Source: an uncultured Lachnospiraceae bacterium (GTDB lineage Bacteria > Bacillota > Clostridia > Lachnospirales > Lachnospiraceae). Taken from it: a stretch of 64,000 nucleotides of DNA. Within the stretch, counting starts at the first letter, position 1; each line of letters opens with the position of its first letter. The notes beneath the pieces are model-generated. The model made no database searches and was not told the DNA's origin. It saw only the letters and a list, made by a program, of their open reading frames with translations. Shown piece after piece: positions 26,758 through 34,287 of the stretch. The position numbers and the translations under genes were made by a program. The stretch lies in the NCBI GenBank assembly GCA_910588215.1, contig CAJUQJ010000001.1:62001-126000 (forward strand), written 5' to 3'.

Positions 26758-27029
26758 AGAAAACCTCACTTTAATTTTTTCATTCCAGTTACTATTTAAC
26801 TTCTTTTTGAGAAAGAAATCAAGAGCAAACAAATGTTCGAGAAAACTATTGCAATATGCTGCTTTCTATGTTAGGATAGATTTACAGGAAAGAACACATG
26901 TTCTTATCGGGTCATTTATGGGGATTGATCTGGCAATAGAATAATGAGATTACTGATACCTCATTTTGCGCGGATATCCGTGTAGGGATCGATATGAGGT
27001 TTGAGTAAGGAGATAAGGTGGAATCTATT
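26758..27029. other. Divergent intergenic region asnA / radical SAM gene
   Basis: No gene is seen. An inverted repeat CCTCAT…ATGAGG (about 26961–26999) encloses CGGATATCCG, forming a possible hairpin just before the radical SAM gene. It reads similarly on both strands and could serve either gene. No T-box-type TGGGTGG sequence is present on the asnA side. Confidence 0.35.
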
Positions 27030-28427
27030 ATGGAAGTCAAGTTAGCGCCGCAGATGTCGCTGATGGATAAACTGAAGATATTGGCAGATGCGGCAAAGTA
27101 CGATGTATCTTGCAGTTCCAGCGGCTCTTCACGGAAGAATGACGGCACCGGATTAGGCAATACCGTGGCGGCGGGCCTTTGCCATAGCTTCGGTGCGGAT
27201 GGAAGATGTATTTCCTTATTAAAGATACTGTTTACCAACGAATGCATCTATGACTGCCGGTATTGTATCAATAGGAGATCCAATGACGTGCCGCGGGCTT
27301 CCTTTACACCGGACGAAGTGTGTGAACTGACGATGGAATTTTACAGACGTAATTATATAGAAGGTCTGTTCTTGAGTTCGGGAATATTGTACAGCCCTAA
27401 TTATACGATGGAACTGATCTGTGAGACGGTACATAAGCTGCGGACAGTGCACCGGTTTCAGGGATACGTTCATGTGAAAGCCATACCGGGAGCGGATCCT
27501 CTGTTGATACAGAGAGCCGGTTATCTGGCTGACCGCATGAGTGTGAACCTGGAGATGGCGACTGCGGAAGGGCTTCATGAGATGGCGCCCAACAAGCACC
27601 GTAAGACAATCCTGAAACCTATGCGTCAGATTCAGAACGGCATCACTGAGAATAAGAACGAACTTATGCTATATAAACATGCGCCGCATTTCTGCGAGGC
27701 TGGCCAGTCTACGCAAATGGTGGTGGGAGCGTTGCCGGAGAGTGACTACCAAGTTATGTCGGTGGCGGAGAGTTTGTATGAGAAGTTCTCCCTGAAGCGG
27801 GTATATTACTCAGCCTTCGTGAATGTGAATGAGGATAAGCAGCTGCCGTCGATCACGACAGGGCCGCCACTCCTGCGGGAGCACAGGCTTTATCAGGCAG
27901 ACTGGCTGCTACGGTTTTACGGGTTTAAGGTGGATGAACTGCTGACGAAGGAGAGACCGAACTTCAATATGGCGATCGATCCGAAAGCAGACTGGGCGGT
28001 GCGGCATCTGGAGGTATTTCCGGTGGAGATTAACCGTGCAGAATACCGTTTGCTGCTGCGTGTCCCGGGAATCGGCGTCAAGAGCGCTAAGCGGATCGTT
28101 ACCGCCAGACGGTTCGGGAATCTGACCTTTGAGGATCTGAAGAAGATGGGCGTGGTGTTGAAAAGGGCACTGTACTTTATCACGTGCAGCGGCAGGATGA
28201 TGTATCCCACGAAGCTGGATGAGACGTATATCGTGCAGAACCTGACGTATCAGAACCAGATGGGCAATGGGGAGAGACTGCCTTTCTTAATGGATGGGAC
28301 GCCTTACCGGCAGATGTCGTTGTTCGATGAGGGACAGATGCTGGATGAGACCAGGAACTTTGTCGATGCACATGACAGTATGACGATCGGTAACAGTAAG
28401 ACAGACAGTGCATTGTATACGGCCTGA
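27030..28427 (+). CDS. Radical SAM protein with C-terminal helix-hairpin-helix (putative DNA modification/repair)
   Basis: Protein of 465 residues with a radical SAM [4Fe-4S] motif C72-x3-C76-x2-C79 (NECIYDCRYCIN) and a C-terminal HhH DNA-binding motif in LRVPGIGVKSAKRIV. This combination is the family described as putative DNA modification/repair radical SAM protein (TIGR03916 in my recollection), normally found beside the partner encoded next. The reaction is unknown. A GTG at 27018 preceded by AAGGAG is an alternative start; the ATG at 27030 follows AAGGTGG by 8 bases. It and its partner are separated by 51 bases and are likely co-transcribed. Confidence 0.87.
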   Translation: MEVKLAPQMSLMDKLKILADAAKYDVSCSSSGSSRKNDGTGLGNTVAAGLCHSFGADGRCISLLKILFTNECIYDCRYCINRRSNDVPRASFTPDEVCELTMEFYRRNYIEGLFLSSGILYSPNYTMELICETVHKLRTVHRFQGYVHVKAIPGADPLLIQRAGYLADRMSVNLEMATAEGLHEMAPNKHRKTILKPMRQIQNGITENKNELMLYKHAPHFCEAGQSTQMVVGALPESDYQVMSVAESLYEKFSLKRVYYSAFVNVNEDKQLPSITTGPPLLREHRLYQADWLLRFYGFKVDELLTKERPNFNMAIDPKADWAVRHLEVFPVEINRAEYRLLLRVPGIGVKSAKRIVTARRFGNLTFEDLKKMGVVLKRALYFITCSGRMMYPTKLDETYIVQNLTYQNQMGNGERLPFLMDGTPYRQMSLFDEGQMLDETRNFVDAHDSMTIGNSKTDSALYTA

Positions 28428-28478
28428 GGAAGAAGAAATAAGCCTGTGTGCGGCGCAGAGAAAGAACAGTGGAATATT

Positions 28479-29270
28479 ATGGAAGAGAAATATATTATTT
28501 GTGAGGACTCCCTGGAGGGAATCTTTACGGCAATCTATGATGCCTATGCCTTGCGGGAAGGGCATGAACATCTGCATGTACAGGTGGGAGAGACAGACAA
28601 TTACAGATTGTTTGCTACGTACTTGCATAGTCAGTCGGATTTTGGCAAGACTGAGAAGGTGGTCCGTACATTGCAGGAACGGCTGGGAGAACATGTCTAT
28701 GGTACCATCTGTCGTGCGGCAGCTTCCAACGGGACAGACAAAGGGGATGCGGTCTATCACACCGTGGTGGACGGCATAACATGTGGCCACGGCAGCAGTA
28801 CCATGGAGAATCTGCGCAATCCTTATGTAGCCAGAACTTTTGCGCTTGCCAGGCGTACTGCTAATGAAGTGCATCATGAATTGGAATTTATCAGATTTCA
28901 GGAGTTGAAGCAGGGCGTTTTATATGCCCGGATCGGTCCGGAGAATAATGTGATGCCTTTCGTGATGCCGCATTTTGCTGACCGTCTTGCTCCGGAGGAT
29001 TTCATGATCCATGATGAGAACAGGGGGTTATTTGGAGTGCACCCGGCACGCGGGGAATGGTATCTGGTATCCGGTGTGGAGCAGAATGAGGAAGAACAGC
29101 AGGTAGCCTTGCAATATTCTGACAAAGAGCAGCAGTATCAGGAATTGTTTACCCTTTTCCACAAGACGATCGCAATCAGAGAGCGGCGCAACAAACGTCT
29201 TCAGCAACAGATGCTGCCGTTGCGCTTCCAGGAGTATATGACGGAATTTATGAATCGTGAAGGTTTCTGA
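28479..29270 (+). CDS. DNA-metabolism protein partner of the radical SAM enzyme (TIGR03915-like)
   Basis: Protein of 263 residues with the family N-terminus IICEDSLEGIFTAIYDAY and the central NPYVARTFALARRTANEVHHELEFIRFQEL segment. The acidic EHEFI-type helix and the DRL/DFMIHDENRGLFGVHPARGEWY region are typical of the uncharacterised family that always accompanies the HhH radical SAM proteins. It is thought to act in DNA metabolism. It has no recognised catalytic motif. The start at 28479 has only a weak GTGGA ribosome site. The pair seems translationally close, since both genes begin with a similar GTGGAAT…ATT-ATGGAA context. Confidence 0.8.
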   Translation: MEEKYIICEDSLEGIFTAIYDAYALREGHEHLHVQVGETDNYRLFATYLHSQSDFGKTEKVVRTLQERLGEHVYGTICRAAASNGTDKGDAVYHTVVDGITCGHGSSTMENLRNPYVARTFALARRTANEVHHELEFIRFQELKQGVLYARIGPENNVMPFVMPHFADRLAPEDFMIHDENRGLFGVHPARGEWYLVSGVEQNEEEQQVALQYSDKEQQYQELFTLFHKTIAIRERRNKRLQQQMLPLRFQEYMTEFMNREGF

Positions 29271-29449
29271 ACTTATTATGGGAGGTTTTCTGTTAAGTGA
29301 ATATTTTGCGGTCGCCAAAAATCGTCTGATTTGGACATAATAGACAGAATAAACAAATTTTTTAAAGCGCAGAAAACAAATTTGTAAGGATGTTAGAAAT
29401 CTTTGTGGTAATACTCAAAGGGGTGGTTTATCGGCAAAGAAATAACCTC
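29271..29449 (+). other. Intergenic region before the HPr-like gene
   Basis: AT-rich, with no gene seen. It holds a possible hairpin near 29418–29451 (GGGTGGTTTAT…AAATAACC) just before the promoter. The full gap between genes is 29271–29598. Confidence 0.3.
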
Positions 29450-29477
29450 TTTACAAACAATGGAAAAAGTGTATAAT
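29450..29477 (+). promoter_or_regulatory. Sigma-A promoter of the HPr-like gene
   Basis: TTTACA at 29450–29455, 16-base spacer, TATAAT at 29472–29477. The leader is about 115 bases and ends in a small hairpin (CCTGCG…TGCAGG) before AAAGGAGG. A TTGACA at 29498 lacks a matching -10. Confidence 0.65.
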
Positions 29478-29598
29478 CATCTCAAACGAGGAGAAAGTTG
29501 ACAATTTCTCTATGTGTCATACATGACTGGAAAGTAAAGTTTAGGTAAGATCAGTGCCTGCGTTAAATCTGCAGGCTGAGCTGGAAAGGAGGATTGCT

Positions 29599-29823
29599 AT
29601 GCAACACAGAATTAAATTAAGACCGGAAGAAGTGAAGGACTTTGTTTCTGCGGCTACAAAATGCGTTTTTGATGTAGATATTTCCTACAACAGATTTATC
29701 GTAGATGCAAAGTCAATTCTCGGCGTGTTAGGGCTCAATTTTAATCAGGTTTTGACAGTATCCGTCAACGGATATGATGAAGATTTTGAGAAATATCTGA
29801 AGAAATATGCAGTAGCATGTTGA
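29599..29823 (+). CDS. HPr-like protein lacking the active-site histidine
   Basis: Small protein of 74 residues with the HPr fold signature. The segment DAKSILGVLGLN at 36–47 aligns with the AKSIMGVMSL region of HPr, so the regulatory serine is kept as S39. The normal phosphocarrier motif GLHARPA is absent: the corresponding N-terminus reads IKLRPEEVKDFVSAA, with no histidine after residue 3. It therefore cannot carry phosphate from Enzyme I in the usual way. It could be a Crh-like regulator or a diverged fold. AAAGGAGG lies 6 bases before the ATG at 29599. It is monocistronic, with its own promoter and terminator. Confidence 0.82.
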   Translation: MQHRIKLRPEEVKDFVSAATKCVFDVDISYNRFIVDAKSILGVLGLNFNQVLTVSVNGYDEDFEKYLKKYAVAC

Positions 29824-29847
29824 GAATATAGTATGTGTCCATACATT

Positions 29848-29895
29848 GACTCCCTATTTAAGATAGCGTAATATCTTAAGTGGGGAGTCTTTTTA
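29848..29895 (+). terminator. Terminator of the HPr-like gene
   Basis: GACTCCC (29848–29854) pairs with GGGAGTC (29883–29889), with an inner TTAAGAT/ATCTTAA stem, then TTTTT. Confidence 0.88.
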
Positions 29896-29975
29896 TCGGG
29901 ATTCATTTTCAATGCATTGAGCATAGGAGATCACTTCGGATATAGAGAGACTGTAAAGCAGGATGGAGGAGCATT

Positions 29976-32582
29976 TTGGAAATACGGATTTCAGTCAGGA
30001 GCCTGGTGGAGTTTATACTGCGTTCCGGCAATATCGATAATCGAAGAGCGGCGTCCTCTGAAAATGCGATGCAGGAAGGAAGCCGCATCCACCGCATGAT
30101 CCAGAGACGGATGGGGCCGGAATATCAAGCGGAAGTCGGTCTGCGCTATCTATATGATGCAGGAGAGTATGAGATCGTTGTGGAAGGACGTGCGGACGGT
30201 ATCATCACGGAGGTGGCCGAGATGGTGGAGGTGTCTGCCCTGCCGGAGGACATGCCGCTTCTGTTTACAGAAACAGTACAATATCTGCAGAATGAAGCAG
30301 AGTGCGGTCTACCCTCAGAGATACCACCAGGCCAGAATGGTGTGGATGAGCAGTCGATACCGGAAGTACAGGGCGAACAGCAACAGCGGGCAGTAGATAT
30401 TGAACGGACGGCGCAGCATACGCGGAGGCTGACTGTGACTATAGATGAGATCAAGGGCACTTTCCAGGACCTGAAGAAGCTGAAAGGCCCGATACCGGTG
30501 CATTTGGCACAAGCTCGCTGTTATGCATACATATATGCCGGACAGAAGAAGCTGCCGGAGATCCGGGTACGGATGACGTACTGCCATATGGAGACGGAAG
30601 AAATAAAGTATTTTCACTATGACTATACGTTTGCAGAGCTGCAGGAATGGTTTTCGGGGGTGATGGTCCAGTACCGGAAGTGGGCGGACTACAGCTTCCA
30701 GTGGCAGAAGGTCAGGCAGGCATCCATCAAGGCGCTGCAGTTTCCCTATGCTTACAGGGAAGGACAGAAGGAGCTGGCGACTTATGTCTATCAGACGATT
30801 TACCATAAGCGCAAGCTTTTCATCGAGGCACCTACCGGTGTCGGCAAGACGATTTCCACAGTGTTTCCGGCGGTGAAGGCGATGGGTGAGGGAATGTGCG
30901 AGAAGATCTTCTATCTGACGGCCAAGACCATCACCAGGACGGTGGCGGATAATACGTTCGCCCTGCTGCGGGAACACGGGCTGCGCTGTAAGAGTGTGGT
31001 TCTGACGGCGAAGGACAAGATCTGCTTTATGGAGGAGACAGAATGTAATCCGGAGTATTGTCCATATGCGAAGGGGCATTATGACAGGATTAACGAGGCG
31101 ATGTATGACCTTCTCACCCACGAGGATGTCTACAGCAGAGAGAATATAGAGATTTACGCGAAGAAACACAGGGTATGCCCTTTTGAGATGTGTCTGGATA
31201 TGAGCCTGTTTTCCGATACGGTGATCTGTGATTATAACTATGTGTTCGACCCACATGTATATCTGCGCAGATTTTTTGCGGAGGGAGTGCGGGGAGAGTA
31301 CATCTTCCTCATCGACGAGGCCCATAATCTGGTGGAGCGGGGGCGGAGCATGTATAGTGCGACGCTGTGTAAGGAAGATTTTCTGGCATTGAAAAGGACG
31401 GTCAAGGCCTACGACGAGCGGATTGCCGGAAATCTGGATAAATGCAACAAAGAGCTTTTGATCTTAAAGCGAGAATGTGAAAACTATCGCATCGAGGAAT
31501 TTATAGATCCTTTTGTGCGGGCGCTCACCAGGCTTGGCGCAGCGATCGAAGACTTCCTGGAAGACCATGAGGACAGCCCGGTGCGGAAGGAAGTGTTGGA
31601 ATTTTACTTTGAGATATCACACTTTCTCGAGATGTACGAACTTTTGGATGAGAATTATGTGACCTATACGGAACTGGAATCGGACGGCAGTTTTATCTTA
31701 AAGCTGTTCTGTGTGAATCCGGCCAAGAATCTGCGGGAGTGCATGATGCGGGGCAGGAGTACGATCCTCTTTTCGGCAACGCTTCTGCCGATCCAATACT
31801 ATAAAAGGCTGCTGGGGGCAGAAGAAGGGGACTATGAGGTCTATGCCAGATCTGTTTTCCGGCCGGAGAAGCTGGGTCTTTACATAGGAAGGGACGTGAC
31901 AAGCAAATATACCCGCCGGGGCGACGAGGAATTTTACCGTATTGCTTCCTATATTAATGCGGTGATCGATAAGAGGCACGGAAACTATATGCTGTTCTTT
32001 CCCTCGCACGCTTTTTTGCGGCAGATCTATGATATCTTCATGCAATGTTTTAATGCGGATGAGAAGGTTGAGTGCATTGTCCAGGAAGATTATATGAATG
32101 AGCAGGCCAGAGAAGAATTTCTGAATCGCTTCACGGGCAATGCGGATTGTGACTTAAACGCACTGATCGACATGGAGATCGAGATGGAAGAGGAGAAGAG
32201 CCTGGTGGGCTTCTGTGTGCTGGGTGGTATTTTCAGTGAGGGGATCGACCTGAAGAATGACAGCTTGATCGGTGCGGTCATTATCGGAACAGGCTTGCCT
32301 CAGGTCTGTAATGAGCGGGAGATCTTAAAGCAGTATTTTGACGGTTGGGGAGAAAACGGATTCGACTATGCCTACCGGTATCCGGGCATGAATAAGGTAT
32401 TGCAGGCGGCGGGAAGAGTAATTCGGACCGTGGAGGACTTCGGAATCGTATCGCTGTTGGATGAGCGCTTCCTGGCGCCCGCCTACCGGAGGTTGTTTCC
32501 AAGGGAATGGAGCAACTATGAGGTTGTTACAGTTGACCAGATAGGTCATAAAGTAGAACGATTTTGGGATGAGTGGCTGTAG
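29976..32582 (+). CDS. PD-(D/E)XK nuclease fused to XPD/DinG-type DNA helicase
   Basis: Protein of 868 residues combining a nuclease and a superfamily 2 helicase. The N-terminal part shows a Cas4/RecB-like active site: D74 in EGRADGI and E158-x-K160 in IDEIKGT. The helicase has Walker A APTGVGKT at 285–292, Walker B DEAH at 447–450, and a cysteine cluster between them (C350, C357, C362, C401 or C406) as in the XPD/DinG iron-sulfur domain. The C-terminal helicase half holds GIFSEGIDLKND and QAAGRVIRT. It probably unwinds and trims DNA in repair. The start is TTG at 29976, with GGAGGAG 5 bases upstream. Confidence 0.88.
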   Translation: MEIRISVRSLVEFILRSGNIDNRRAASSENAMQEGSRIHRMIQRRMGPEYQAEVGLRYLYDAGEYEIVVEGRADGIITEVAEMVEVSALPEDMPLLFTETVQYLQNEAECGLPSEIPPGQNGVDEQSIPEVQGEQQQRAVDIERTAQHTRRLTVTIDEIKGTFQDLKKLKGPIPVHLAQARCYAYIYAGQKKLPEIRVRMTYCHMETEEIKYFHYDYTFAELQEWFSGVMVQYRKWADYSFQWQKVRQASIKALQFPYAYREGQKELATYVYQTIYHKRKLFIEAPTGVGKTISTVFPAVKAMGEGMCEKIFYLTAKTITRTVADNTFALLREHGLRCKSVVLTAKDKICFMEETECNPEYCPYAKGHYDRINEAMYDLLTHEDVYSRENIEIYAKKHRVCPFEMCLDMSLFSDTVICDYNYVFDPHVYLRRFFAEGVRGEYIFLIDEAHNLVERGRSMYSATLCKEDFLALKRTVKAYDERIAGNLDKCNKELLILKRECENYRIEEFIDPFVRALTRLGAAIEDFLEDHEDSPVRKEVLEFYFEISHFLEMYELLDENYVTYTELESDGSFILKLFCVNPAKNLRECMMRGRSTILFSATLLPIQYYKRLLGAEEGDYEVYARSVFRPEKLGLYIGRDVTSKYTRRGDEEFYRIASYINAVIDKRHGNYMLFFPSHAFLRQIYDIFMQCFNADEKVECIVQEDYMNEQAREEFLNRFTGNADCDLNALIDMEIEMEEEKSLVGFCVLGGIFSEGIDLKNDSLIGAVIIGTGLPQVCNEREILKQYFDGWGENGFDYAYRYPGMNKVLQAAGRVIRTVEDFGIVSLLDERFLAPAYRRLFPREWSNYEVVTVDQIGHKVERFWDEWL

Positions 32583-32598
32583 GCGACTCATCTTTTTT
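32568..32598 (+). terminator. Terminator overlapping the helicase stop codon
   Basis: GATGAGT (32568–32574) pairs with ACTCATC (32586–32592), followed by TTTTTT. The left arm lies in the last codons of the helicase gene and the stop is in the loop. Confidence 0.82.
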
Positions 32599-32817
32599 GT
32601 ATCATAGGAAAGTGCGTCCTATGATACAAAACCGGATGCGCAGCTACGCGCGCGGAACAAAAGCTGCGCTTGCCATGGAAATTAGAACGCGAGGGTGTGC
32701 GAAGCACACTTTTGTTCTATCATAGGAAAGTCCTCCAGGCAGGATTTCTTTTTGATCAGGCGATCAGGCTGTGCATATCTAAGAGAGTACAGAACTGTAC
32801 GTGTATCGTCGACGAGG
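32598..32817. other. Hairpin-rich intergenic region helicase / nfo
   Basis: No gene is seen. A perfect 12-bp hairpin lies at 32598–32628 (TGTATCATAGGA…TCCTATGATACA). Further stems are GCGCAGC…GCTGCGC (from about 32639) and GTGTGC-gaa-GCACAC (about 32696). The TATCATAGGAAAGT motif of the first hairpin recurs near 32720. One of these probably ends transcripts of nfo coming from the right. Confidence 0.5.
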
Positions 32818-33684
32818 TCAGGTACGGTTCCGCAGCAGTGCAATCTCTTCTTTGTAAGGCGCCACTTTCTTGTCCGAATCAGTCAATGAAGGGATATAGG
32901 GAGTTTCCAGTATTTTGGGCAGATGCAGAAAGTTAGGATGGTGAACAATGTAGCGCAGTGCATCGATTCCGATATAGCCGTCACCGATGTTTGCATGACG
33001 ATCCTTGCATGCGCCCCGCTCATTCTTACTGTCATTGATATGAAAAAGGGCGATATTCTCTTTCCCAATCAGTTGATCAAATCGGTCAATTATCCCGTCG
33101 AAATCATTGACGATATCATATCCGGCATCGTGCAGATGGCAGGTATCCATGCAGACGCGCAGCTTATCGTTGTGCGTCACTTTATCGAAAATGACGGCCA
33201 GCTCCTCAAAGCTGCGTCCGATCTCAGAACCCTTTCCGGCCATGGTCTCCAGTGCGATACAACAGTCCTGGTCGGCAGTAAGCACTTCGTTGAGCCCTTG
33301 AGCAATTCGGTCAATCCCGGCTTCCGTTCCCGCGCCCACGTGGGATCCGGGATGCAGAATCAGGATCCGAGAGCCCATGGCGATAGTACGCTCGATCTCC
33401 AGAGTGAGAAATTCGACCGCGATCTCATAAGTGGCGGGATTGACGGTGTTGGCCAGATTGATGATGTAGGGTGCATGGACCACGAAGCTGTCGATACCAT
33501 TGTTCTGCATACACTCCCAGGCTGGCCGGATATTCAGCTGATCCAGTTCTTTTCTTCTGGTGTTCTGCGGTGCACCGGTGTATAGCATAAAGGTATCTGC
33601 GTTGTAGGATATGGCTTCCCTGACAGAGCCGAGCATCATGTCTTTGCCGCTCATGCCTACGTGGGATCCGAGTATTGGATTCAT
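32818..33684 (-). CDS. nfo: Endonuclease IV (AP endonuclease)
   Basis: Zinc-dependent AP endonuclease of base excision repair, 288 residues, matching the usual Nfo length. Family features include GSHVGMSGKDM at the start, HPGSHVGAGTEAGI, LETMAGKGSEIG, CMDTCHLHDAGYD, HINDSKNERGACKDRHANIGDGYIG and the C-terminal LETPY motif, which hold the metal ligands. The frame runs upstream to 33849; the ATG at 33684 has AAAGGAGG 6 bases upstream and begins the conserved MNPILGSHVGM. A TATAAT box within the upstream in-frame stretch also argues for this start. The leader carries one of the hairpin modules. Confidence 0.95.
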   Translation of the reverse strand: MNPILGSHVGMSGKDMMLGSVREAISYNADTFMLYTGAPQNTRRKELDQLNIRPAWECMQNNGIDSFVVHAPYIINLANTVNPATYEIAVEFLTLEIERTIAMGSRILILHPGSHVGAGTEAGIDRIAQGLNEVLTADQDCCIALETMAGKGSEIGRSFEELAVIFDKVTHNDKLRVCMDTCHLHDAGYDIVNDFDGIIDRFDQLIGKENIALFHINDSKNERGACKDRHANIGDGYIGIDALRYIVHHPNFLHLPKILETPYIPSLTDSDKKVAPYKEEIALLRNRT

Positions 33685-33748
33685 GTTAGTCCTCCTTTGC
33701 CGTTTTGTATGCTTTTTCTTTGACCACATTATACAATATTTATCGACA

Positions 33749-33891
33749 AGTTTCATTCTTACCTCCATGCCGAAGCAGTTCTTTTGCGAAGGCCGCGAGC
33801 CAAATTTCGAATTTGGTTCTGCGATCTCGAGTTTGTGGCTCCGGCACAAACTCGCAGTTGAAAAATCAGCACATCAGTGTGATTTTTCAAC
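33749..33891 (-). repeat. Hairpin leader module with Shine-Dalgarno (nfo copy)
   Basis: Read on the minus strand, the order is: a 12-bp hairpin GTTGAAAAATCA…TGATTTTTCAAC (33857–33891), a hairpin CGAGTTTGTG…CACAAACTCG (33828–33854), a CCAAAT…ATTTGG palindrome (33800–33816), then CTTCGGCATGGAGGTAAGA and an ATG at 33756. The same parts recur upstream of the D-2-hydroxyacid dehydrogenase and EAL genes. From 33756 an in-frame 24-residue extension of Nfo could be read. Confidence 0.6.
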
Positions 33892-33956
33892 CTTATCTGT
33901 GTCGGAAGGAGAGGAAAAGACAAAAAGTGATAGAAAAAAACGAAAATGACATTTTA

Positions 33957-34014
33957 TTTTCGACAAAAAGGAATAGGAGTCACCAAGAGATGACACACAT
34001 GTCAATGTGGATAA
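33957..34014. promoter_or_regulatory. Possible Spo0A box and DnaA-type box
   Basis: TTTTCGACAAAA at 33957–33968 is the reverse complement of TTTTGTCGAAAA, close to the Spo0A box. TGTGGATAA at 34006–34014 equals the DnaA box TTATCCACA on the other strand, with near matches at about 34017 and 34080. A TGACA-caca-TGTCA palindrome lies at 33991–34004. Short motifs like these occur by chance, so this is weak. Confidence 0.3.
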
Positions 34015-34167
34015 CTTTGTGGAAATTGGGGATTTCTTTGCCGATTTGAGGTGGATTTCATAAAATAATGGGTAAAATCATGTGGAAAAGTCGATATACG
34101 GATTTTGGTTTACGGAAAAATAGACTGATTGAGTCAAAAATGGACGGGTTTATAGGATCCAGGAATT

Positions 34168-34197
34168 TTTGCATTTGTGAGGAAGGTATGGTAGAAT
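34168..34197 (+). promoter_or_regulatory. Promoter of the GH13 gene
   Basis: TTTGCA at 34168–34173, 18-base spacer, TAGAAT at 34192–34197, with an extended TG one base before the -10. The leader to the ATG at 34288 is about 85 bases. The rest of the 33892–34167 gap contains only the motifs listed separately. Confidence 0.6.
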
Positions 34198-34287
34198 AAC
34201 GAAGGGCGTAGCCGTCTATTTCCGGCTTCAGACCAAAGAACAAAGAGGGGAATTTAAGAACCTAACAAGAAAGGAACAGGGAAAGCT

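Noticed and set aside
26758..27017. T-box leader for asnA
   Set aside because: No T-box sequence (TGGGTGG-type), specifier loop or antiterminator could be found.
29498..29526. Second promoter (TTGACA) for the HPr-like gene
   Set aside because: The -35 is perfect but no acceptable -10 lies 16–18 bases downstream.
34006..34100. Replication origin
   Set aside because: One DnaA box and near matches are present, but there is no dnaA, dnaN, parAB or rep gene and no ordered box array.
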